Source: Actinotalea sp.
GTDB lineage: Bacteria; Actinomycetota; Actinomycetes; Actinomycetales; Cellulomonadaceae
DNA length: 10,923 nucleotides
Assembly: GCA_014360395.1 (NCBI GenBank)
Contig: JACIXM010000085.1
Span: 1-10,923, forward strand
Direction: 5' to 3'
Shown here: positions 6,953-10,923 of the stretch, one piece after another
Layout of the letters: each line of letters begins with the position of its first letter
Position numbering within the stretch: position 1 is the first letter of the stretch
The notes under the pieces: model-generated
Told to the model about the DNA's origin: nothing
The model's database searches: none
Seen by the model: the letters and a program-made list of their open reading frames with translations, nothing else
Made by a program: the position numbers and the translations under genes

Positions 6953-7705
6953 TCAGGCCGGCGCGGACGAGGGCGACGCCGGCTCCTCGAGCACGGCGAC
7001 GCACAGGTCGGGCTCGACGAAGGGCTCGATGCGCGTGGCCGCGACCGACGACTCCGCGGCCTCCAGGGTCGCGCGGATCAGACCGAGGTGCGCCTGGCAC
7101 ACCACCGCGGGCTGGGCGTGCGCGACCTGACGGACGGGGCAGCTGTGCAGCAGCACGCGGTTCCCGGAGAGCTCGGGCGCGAAGCCGGCGCGCCGGAGCA
7201 CCGCGACGACCCGGTCGACGCCGCTGTCGACGGACGCGCCACGGTCGGCCGGTCCTGCATCGCTCCCGGTCGCCCCAGTGGCTTCGGCCGGCTCGGTCGG
7301 CGCAGCACGCGCGGCCGCGACGTCCTGGGCGGCGTCGTCCGCGGCCGCCCACCGCCGACCCATCCGCTCGCCCTCGGCCGCGGGGTCGGCAGCGGCCTGC
7401 GCGAGCTGCTCGGCCAGCAGCAGGGCGAGGGCCGCGTAGGCGGCGGCCGGGTCGGGGGCGCCCGTGGCCTCGTACAGCTCGCGGGGTCGTCCCCGACTCA
7501 CGCGCTCCTCGGTGCGCCGGGTCGCCCGTCCCTCCCGCACGAGCACGTCGAGGTGGGCGCGGACGGTGTTGGGGTGCAGGCCGCTCAGCTCGGCGAGCGC
7601 CGCCACGGTCGTGGGCCCGCCGGTGGTCCCGAGCGCCTGCAGGAGCGCGGCGCGCCGGGCGCCCGGGGGCAGGCGGACGGCCGGTGCGGAGCGGGGGATC
7701 GGCAC
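6953..7705 (-). CDS. SufR-like winged-helix regulator with putative Fe-S cysteines
   Basis: This is a 250-aa DNA-binding protein. A winged helix-turn-helix (about residues 16-80) contains TVAALAELSGLHPNTVRAHL, followed by a wing with RGRP. An Ala-rich, low-complexity linker (about 135-165) follows. The C-terminal domain carries three cysteines in a SufR-like layout: C189 (LLHSCPV), C203 (PAVVCQAHLGLI) and C235 (DLCVAVL). In SufR such cysteines hold a redox- and NO-sensitive Fe-S cluster; the same function here is inference. I chose the GTG at 7705, which has GGGAG 10 bases upstream. A GTG at 7762 would add 19 residues but would run through the likely promoter and operator. The gene is divergent from the DUF2249 gene and converges on moeZ with a 12-bp gap. 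It probably regulates the DUF2249/Mo-cofactor genes and itself. Confidence 0.82.
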   Translation of the reverse strand: MPIPRSAPAVRLPPGARRAALLQALGTTGGPTTVAALAELSGLHPNTVRAHLDVLVREGRATRRTEERVSRGRPRELYEATGAPDPAAAYAALALLLAEQLAQAAADPAAEGERMGRRWAAADDAAQDVAAARAAPTEPAEATGATGSDAGPADRGASVDSGVDRVVAVLRRAGFAPELSGNRVLLHSCPVRQVAHAQPAVVCQAHLGLIRATLEAAESSVAATRIEPFVEPDLCVAVLEEPASPSSAPA

Positions 7706-7711
7706 GGTAGA

Positions 7712-7737
7712 TTTTCTCCCACAAGAGGAGTAGAAAG
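7712..7737. promoter_or_regulatory. Imperfect palindrome in the divergent regulator/DUF2249 gap
   Basis: TTTCTCC (7713-7719) and GGAGTAGAAA (7727-7736) form an imperfect inverted repeat, with a two-base TA insertion in the right arm, around CACAAGA. It is a rare A/T-richer patch in this region and lies between the divergent start codons. TAGATT (7708-7713) could be a rightward -10 box with the palindrome over its start site. This is a candidate operator for the SufR-like regulator, by position only. Confidence 0.4.
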
Positions 7738-7809
7738 CAACCGGCCGGACCCGGCCCGGCACACGGCGGCCACCCCGACCGCAGCGCCGCGATACCTCGA
7801 GGAGTCGCC

Positions 7810-8262
7810 ATGACCGACACGACCCAGCAGGACCAGGTGCCCGGCGCGGCCGCCCCGGACCTCGCCGCCGCCGCGACGGGTGCCTCGGGCGGGTGCGGCT
7901 GCGGTGGGTGCGGCTGCGGAGCCGACGCGGCGCAGAGCGGCGGGGCTCGTCAGGACGGCCTGCAGATCTCCGCCCGCCCGGGCGAGAGCACCACCGCGGA
8001 CGCCGGACCCCGGGCCGCCGTCGGCGTCGAGCCGGGCGACCTCGACCTGCGACCGCTGGCGCGCGACGAGCGGCACGCCCGGGTCATCGCTGCGGTCGGC
8101 GGCCTCCTGCCGGGCGAGGGTCTCGTCCTGGCCAACGACAACGACCCCGTCGGGCTGCGTCGGCAGCTGGCGCAGGAGGACCTCGGACACCTCGGCTGGC
8201 AGTACCTTGCCGAGGGACCGGACGTCTGGCGCGTCCTGGTCAGCCGCGACACCTGCTGCTGA
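7810..8262 (+). CDS. DUF2249 protein with Cys-rich N-terminus
   Basis: This is a 150-aa soluble protein. Residues of about 77-147 match the DUF2249 pattern: LDLRPLARDERHARVIAAV, then LPGEGLVLANDNDPVGLRRQL, then WQYLAEGPDVWRVLVSR. The N-terminal 75 residues are Ala/Gly-rich and disordered-looking, with a compact CxCxxCxC motif at C29, C31, C34 and C36 (GGCGCGGCGCG). The protein ends in Cys-Cys (149-150). The ATG at 7810 has a good GAGGAG (7799-7804) with a 5-base gap. As I recall, DUF2249 genes are often found near hemerythrin, Fe-S or denitrification genes, but the biochemical role is not established. Position suggests it is the lead gene of the moaC-mobA-moaD transcript and a target of the divergent regulator. 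The cysteines suggest metal or sulfur binding, which is inference. Confidence 0.85.
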   Translation: MTDTTQQDQVPGAAAPDLAAAATGASGGCGCGGCGCGADAAQSGGARQDGLQISARPGESTTADAGPRAAVGVEPGDLDLRPLARDERHARVIAAVGGLLPGEGLVLANDNDPVGLRRQLAQEDLGHLGWQYLAEGPDVWRVLVSRDTCC

Positions 8263-8276
8263 GCGACGAGGGGACC

Positions 8277-8792
8277 ATGACGCGACCGGACGACGCCCAC
8301 CCCTTCACCCACCTCGACCCCGCCGGACGGGCGCGCATGGTCGACGTCACGGCCAAGCAGACGACGGTCCGCAGCGCCACGGCCCGCGGCCGCGTCCGGT
8401 GCGCACCCGAGGTGGTCGCCGCGCTGCGGTCGGGGACCGTGCCGAAGGGTGACGTCCTGGCGGTCGCTCGGGTCGCCGGCATCGCCGCCGCCAAGCGGAC
8501 GCCGGAGCTCCTGCCCCTCGCGCACGTCATCGGCGTCCACGGCGTCGTCGTCGACATCGAGGTCACGGACGACGGGGTCGAGATCGCCGCGACCGTGCGG
8601 ACCGCGGACCGGACCGGGGTCGAGATGGAGGCGCTGACGGCGGTGAGCGTCGCCGCGCTCGCCGTCGTGGACATGGTCAAGGGCATCGACCGGACCGCGC
8701 GGATCGACGACGTCCGCGTCGTTGCCAAGAGCGGCGGCCGGTCCGGCGACTGGACCGCGCCAGGAGCTGACGACCCGGTCGACCGGCCGTGA
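8277..8792 (+). CDS. moaC: Cyclic pyranopterin monophosphate synthase MoaC
   Basis: This 171-aa cytoplasmic enzyme carries out the second step of molybdopterin synthesis, converting 3',8-cyclo-GTP (made by MoaA) to cyclic pyranopterin monophosphate. Family motifs are MVDVTAKQTTVRSATARG near the N-terminus, VPKGDVLAVARVAGIAAAK with K57, LLPLAHV with H83 (E. coli H77), GVEMEALTAVSVAAL with E116, VDMVKGID with D132 and K135, and AKSGGRSG with K151. The usual CHP around the catalytic histidine is AHV here, but the histidine is kept. The ATG at 8277 follows the DUF2249 stop by 14 bases, with GAGGGG at 8268-8273, a rather short spacing. The stop codon overlaps the mobA start in GTGA, so the genes are translationally coupled. 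moaA is not in the window. Confidence 0.94.
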   Translation: MTRPDDAHPFTHLDPAGRARMVDVTAKQTTVRSATARGRVRCAPEVVAALRSGTVPKGDVLAVARVAGIAAAKRTPELLPLAHVIGVHGVVVDIEVTDDGVEIAATVRTADRTGVEMEALTAVSVAALAVVDMVKGIDRTARIDDVRVVAKSGGRSGDWTAPGADDPVDRP

Positions 8793-9694
8793 CCACGCTC
8801 CCGCACGACGTCGTCGTCCTGGCGGGCGGGCGTGGCCGTCGCCTGCGCACGGTGAGCAAGGCCGACGTCCGGGTGGCCGGGCGGTCCCTGCTGGACCGGG
8901 CGCTGGACGCCGCGGTGTCGGCCGAGGCCGTCGTCGTCGTCGGCCGGGCGGAGCTGGCCCGGCCGGGCGTGATCACCGTCCTGGAGGACCCGCCCGACGG
9001 CGGCCCCGTGGCGGGGATCGATGCGGGCATGGGGGCGCTGGACGCCCTGCCCGGCCGGCGGCCCGGGCACGTCGTCGTCCTGGCCTGCGACGTGCCGTTC
9101 GCCGCCGACGTCGTGCCGGGCCTCCTCGCCGCCGCGCAGGGGGCGCCCGGCGCCGACGGTGCCTGGGCGGTGGACGGCGACGGACGGGCCCAGCCCCTGC
9201 TCGCCGTCTACCGGCGCGAGGCCCTGCTCGAGGCGCTCGAGCGGCGGCGCGAGGACGGCGGCGTCCGGGACTGCTCCGTGCGACGGCTCGTCGCCGGCCT
9301 GGTACCCGTGCCCGTGCGCGAGGCCGGCGTCGGGGCGGCCGACGTCGACACGTGGGAGGCTGTGGCGGACCTCGCCAGGACGTTCCACCGGAGGACCGAC
9401 GTGACCGACGTGCCCCCCGCCGCCCCGGTCGGCGGCGACGAGCTGCACCGCTGGGTGGCCCACCTCGTCGACGCCCTGGACGTGCGTCCGGACGCCGTCG
9501 ACATCGAGGGCCTGCTGGACCTGGCCCGGGACACGGCGCACGGGGTCGCCCGGCCTGCCGTGCCGCTGACGGCCTTCCTCGCGGGCTACGCCGTCGCCGC
9601 TCGCGGCGGCGACCGCGCGGCCTTCGAGAGCGTGGTCCAGCAGGTCAACGCCCTCGTGGCCCACTGGGCCGAGGGCCGGAGCGCCTCGTCGTGA
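8789..9694 (+). CDS. mobA: MobA-type molybdenum cofactor guanylyltransferase fused to DUF6457
   Basis: This 301-aa protein begins with a nucleotidyltransferase domain (about residues 1-195) of the MobA type, which attaches GMP to the molybdenum cofactor for DMSO-reductase-family enzymes such as nitrate reductase. Visible motifs are VVLAGGRGRRL (9-19) with K24 from the xDK signature, GGPVAGIDAG (71-80) and LACDVPF (98-104) with the metal-binding Asp101. After a proline-rich linker (about 200-215), residues of about 216-301 match the small helical DUF6457 domain (DELHRWVAHLVDALDV, AVPLTAFLAGYAVAARGG). The GTG at 8789 overlaps the moaC stop by 4 bases, and the stop overlaps the moaD GTG in the same way. 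An in-frame internal start with a strong RBS occurs at 9401. A cofactor nucleotidyltransferase for a substrate other than GMP is the main alternative. Confidence 0.87.
   Translation: MTTLPHDVVVLAGGRGRRLRTVSKADVRVAGRSLLDRALDAAVSAEAVVVVGRAELARPGVITVLEDPPDGGPVAGIDAGMGALDALPGRRPGHVVVLACDVPFAADVVPGLLAAAQGAPGADGAWAVDGDGRAQPLLAVYRREALLEALERRREDGGVRDCSVRRLVAGLVPVPVREAGVGAADVDTWEAVADLARTFHRRTDVTDVPPAAPVGGDELHRWVAHLVDALDVRPDAVDIEGLLDLARDTAHGVARPAVPLTAFLAGYAVAARGGDRAAFESVVQQVNALVAHWAEGRSASS
9390..9403 (+). promoter_or_regulatory. Internal RBS and GTG start for a free DUF6457 domain
   Basis: GGAGG (9390-9394) precedes an in-frame GTG (9401-9403) with a 6-base gap, exactly at the linker between the MobA and DUF6457 domains. 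Initiation here would give a separate 97-aa DUF6457 protein (9401-9694) in addition to the fusion. It is a better Shine-Dalgarno match than that of mobA itself. Use of the site is inference. Confidence 0.4.
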
Positions 9695-9930
9695 TCGTCG
9701 TGCGCTACTTCGCGGCGGCGGCCGAGGCGGCCGGGCGTGAGACGGAGCACGTGTCCGCCGGCACGCTCGCGGACCTGCGCCAGGACGTCGTCGGCCGCCA
9801 CGGCCCGGAGCTGGAGCGTGTCCTGGCGCGCTGCTCGTTCCTCGTGGCCGGGCGCCGCTGCGACGACGGCGCGACGACGTTGCCCGACGGGACGACGGTC
9901 GACGTCCTGCCGCCCTTCGCCGGGGGCTGA
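9691..9930 (+). CDS. moaD: Molybdopterin synthase small subunit MoaD (sulfur carrier)
   Basis: This is a 79-aa ubiquitin-fold protein. It begins VIVVRYFAAAAEAAGRE, typical of MoaD, and ends PPFAGG. The C-terminal Gly-Gly is the site that MoeZ/MoeB adenylates and converts to a thiocarboxylate, which MoaE then uses to place sulfur into the pterin dithiolene. The GTG at 9691 overlaps the mobA stop by 4 bases. moaE, its obligate partner, is not in the window and must lie elsewhere. MoeZ encoded at 5741-6940 is the natural activating enzyme. The gene is the last of the moaC-mobA-moaD run and faces mogA tail to tail across 41 bases. Confidence 0.9.
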   Translation: MIVVRYFAAAAEAAGRETEHVSAGTLADLRQDVVGRHGPELERVLARCSFLVAGRRCDDGATTLPDGTTVDVLPPFAGG

Positions 9931-9971
9931 GGGCGGCAGGGCCCAGGGGTGCGCCCGGACGCGGGGGGCAG

Positions 9972-10505
9972 CTAGTGGTCGGCGCCGTGCACCTGGGCCA
10001 CGACGTGGGGGAGCAGCGGCAGCAGGACCTCGAGCCCCTGCTCGACCCCCCGCGTGCTGCCGGGCAGGTTCACCACGACGACGCCGGACGCCGTGACGCC
10101 GGCCAGGCCCCGGGAGAGGACCGCCGTCGCGACGTGCGCCTCCCCGTGGCGGCGCAGGGCCTCGGGGATGCCGGGCAGCTCCCGGGCGAGCAGGGCGCGG
10201 GTGGCCTCCGGCGTCTGGTCCCGCGGTCCGACGCCGGTCCCGCCGCTGGTGAGGACGACATCAGCGGCGCGCGCCGCGTCCTCGACCGCGTTCCGGACGG
10301 TGGCCACGCCGTCGGGGACGACGACCACCGCGGTGACGACGTGACCCGCGGCGCGCAGCAGGTCCGCGGCACGCGCGCCCGACCGGTCCTCGGCCTGCCC
10401 GCGGGCGCACCGGTCCGACGCCACGACGACTCCCACGCGCAGCGCGCCGTCGTCCGGCCGCGGTGCGGAGGAGGGCGTCGTGCTGTCGTCGTCCACGTCG
10501 GTCAC
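9972..10505 (-). CDS. mogA: Molybdopterin adenylyltransferase MogA/MoaB
   Basis: This 177-aa cytoplasmic protein adenylates molybdopterin before molybdate insertion by MoeA. Motifs are VGVVVASDRCARGQAEDRSG (24-43), VVLTSGGTGVGPRDQTPE (83-100, the pterin-binding signature) and VVNLPGSTRGVEQGLEVLLP (about 144-163). The acidic N-terminal 20 residues are not conserved in the family. The GTG at 10505 has no clear RBS, so a slightly different start is possible. MogA and MoaB share this fold and these motifs; in bacteria that have only one of them, either name is used. It lies on the opposite strand to moaC-mobA-moaD and converges on moaD. Its own promoter should lie in 10506-10648. Confidence 0.9.
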   Translation of the reverse strand: MTDVDDDSTTPSSAPRPDDGALRVGVVVASDRCARGQAEDRSGARAADLLRAAGHVVTAVVVVPDGVATVRNAVEDAARAADVVLTSGGTGVGPRDQTPEATRALLARELPGIPEALRRHGEAHVATAVLSRGLAGVTASGVVVVNLPGSTRGVEQGLEVLLPLLPHVVAQVHGADH

Positions 10506-10599
10506 GGTACCCAGGCGCGCAGGGTCGCGCCGCCGCGAGGAGTCGTGCCGCCGGGAGACCGGTGCTCCGCCCAGGGCGTCGTCGGCATCGCGACGTCCA

Positions 10600-10613
10600 C
10601 GGCCCTAGGTCCC
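10600..10613 (+). promoter_or_regulatory. Degenerate DosR/DevR-like box before a 64-aa ORF
   Basis: CGGCC-CTAG-GTCCC keeps the right half-site (GTCCC) and the 4-bp spacer, with two mismatches in the left half. Its centre (10606.5) is 42.5 bp before the ATG at 10649, against 42.5 bp from the centre of the nirK box to the nirK GTG. An extra GGGAC half-site follows at 10619-10623. A role for the leftward mogA gene is possible too, but the spacing fits the rightward ORF. Confidence 0.35.
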
Positions 10614-10636
10614 AGGTCGGGACGGTGCGCGCCGTC

Positions 10637-10642
10637 AAAAAT
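10637..10642 (+). promoter_or_regulatory. Possible -10 box of the 64-aa ORF
   Basis: AAAAAT, within an A-run that stands out in this GC-rich region, ends 6 bases before the ATG at 10649. This gives the leaderless layout also seen before nirK and moeZ. It is a weak match to TANNNT. Confidence 0.3.
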
Positions 10643-10648
10643 CTCGCC

Positions 10649-10843
10649 ATGGAGCGCACGACGTCGGCTGCCCGAGCCCTCGCCTCGCCCGCCCGTCCGG
10701 CGATCCTCGCGGCCCTGCAGCGGGCGGAGCGGCTCGAGCCGCTCGTCGGCCCGGACCAGTGCGTCGTGCACCCGGTGCGCTCACGCGCCACGCCGTCGTG
10801 CCGGAACGGGTTGCGCGCCCGGGGTCGCGCGATAGCGTCGTGA
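10649..10843 (+). CDS. Small hypothetical protein, possibly in the DosR-like regulon
   Basis: This is a 64-aa ORF beginning MERTTSAARALASPARPAIL and ending at the TGA at 10841-10843. I do not recognise the product. The N-terminal half (ALASPARPAILAALQRAERL) looks like an amphipathic helix with a faint resemblance to the start of ArsR-type regulators, but no DNA-binding helix-turn-helix follows. There are two cysteines in the second half. Support comes from G/C at nearly every third position with lower G/C at second positions over the first 44 codons, and from a promoter geometry that matches nirK. The last codons overlap a promoter-like and a CRP-like sequence, so the ORF may be shorter in function, or spurious. 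No RBS precedes the ATG, so it would be leaderless. Confidence 0.4.
   Translation: MERTTSAARALASPARPAILAALQRAERLEPLVGPDQCVVHPVRSRATPSCRNGLRARGRAIAS
10811..10838 (+). promoter_or_regulatory. Promoter-like sequence before the gene at the window end
   Basis: TTGCGC (10811-10816) and TAGCGT (10833-10838) are separated by 16 bases and resemble -35 and -10 boxes. The -10 hexamer is the same as those of narK and nirK. It would drive the rightward gene starting near 10888 with a leader of about 45 bases. Confidence 0.4.
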
Positions 10844-10854
10844 CCTGGATCACA
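10839..10854 (+). promoter_or_regulatory. CRP/GlxR-like site
   Basis: CGTGA-CCTGGA-TCACA matches the CRP-family consensus TGTGA-N6-TCACA at nine of ten half-site positions. It lies immediately downstream of a promoter-like -10 box, over the predicted transcription start. That position suggests repression by a cAMP-binding CRP/GlxR-type regulator at that promoter, or activation of a start further downstream. Confidence 0.5.
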
Positions 10855-10887
10855 GACGATCTTCGGCTCCGTCAGGGGGAGAGTCCA

Positions 10888-10923
10888 TTGACACGGCGTT
10901 CTGCCGTCGCACCGGTGCGCGGG
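10888..10923 (+). CDS. Start of an unidentified gene cut by the window end
   Basis: A TTG start at 10888 is preceded by AGGGGGAGAG (10874-10883), a strong Shine-Dalgarno-like stretch, and by promoter-like and CRP-like sequences. Only twelve codons are visible, reading MTRRSAVAPVRG with the TTG as Met. The basic start would suit a signal peptide or membrane protein, but the product cannot be told. Confidence 0.35.
   Translation, partial: MTRRSAVAPVRG

Noticed and set aside
7484..7497. GGGGTCGTCCCC-like dyad inside the regulator gene
   Set aside because: It lies within coding sequence, lacks the 4-bp spacer of the DosR-like boxes and has no promoter nearby, so it is most likely chance in GC-rich DNA.
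8263..8276. Molybdenum-cofactor riboswitch ahead of moaC
   Set aside because: Only 14 bases separate the DUF2249 stop from the moaC start, and the 104-base gap before the DUF2249 gene shows no structure resembling that riboswitch.
9931..9971. Possible bidirectional terminator between moaD and mogA
   Set aside because: GGGC/GCCC arms can be paired in several ways, but no clear strong hairpin or U-run is seen; any 41-base stretch at this G+C offers such pairings.
1..10923. CRISPR array, tRNA genes, transposase or phage genes
   Set aside because: Both strands were read for regularly spaced repeats, tRNA-like sequences, IS ends and integrase or transposase motifs; none was seen.

Overview
The window looks like chromosomal DNA of a very high-GC actinobacterium. 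Its base composition (by eye about three quarters G+C), GTG/TTG starts, 4-base GTGA gene overlaps, TANNNT-type -10 boxes directly before start codons, and a MobA-DUF6457 fusion all fit Actinomycetota. A Cellulomonas-like member of the Micrococcales is my best guess, as inference only. No phage, IS, CRISPR, tRNA or rRNA signal was seen.

Layout. Bases 1-1530 hold a membrane-anchored PQQ-type beta-propeller protein, cut at its 5' end by the window. Bases 1643-3016 encode a NarK/NNP-family nitrate/nitrite transporter. Bases 3076-5724 encode a very large (882 aa) copper nitrite reductase, in which a polytopic membrane domain and a blue-copper cupredoxin domain are fused ahead of a complete two-domain NirK. 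Bases 5741-6940 encode a MoeZ-type adenylyltransferase/rhodanese. A convergent gene (7705-6953) encodes a SufR-like winged-helix regulator with three C-terminal cysteines. It is transcribed divergently from a Cys-rich DUF2249 protein (7810-8262). The DUF2249 gene is followed by a tight molybdenum-cofactor run: moaC, mobA-DUF6457 and moaD. A MogA/MoaB adenylyltransferase gene converges on moaD. The right end holds a possible 64-aa ORF and the first codons of another gene.

How they fit together. The theme is anaerobic nitrate/nitrite respiration plus the Mo-cofactor supply that a nitrate reductase (not in the window) would need. NarK would move nitrite out of the cell (or exchange it for nitrate), and the surface-exposed, membrane-anchored NirK would reduce it to NO. 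MoeZ, MoaC, MoaD, MobA and MogA cover thiocarboxylation, ring formation, sulfur transfer and nucleotide activation of molybdopterin. MoaA, MoaE and MoeA are absent from the window.

The most striking regulatory signal is a 14-bp dyad resembling the DosR/DevR hypoxia-NO box (GGGAC-N4-GTCCC). It occurs before narK (1556-1569), before nirK (3027-3040) and, degenerate, before the small ORF (10600-10613). For narK and nirK the dyad centre lies exactly 29.5 bp upstream of a TAGCGT -10 box, which places it at about -41.5. The nirK mRNA appears leaderless. This suggests a hypoxia/NO-induced nitrite-respiration unit driven by a DosR-like response regulator.
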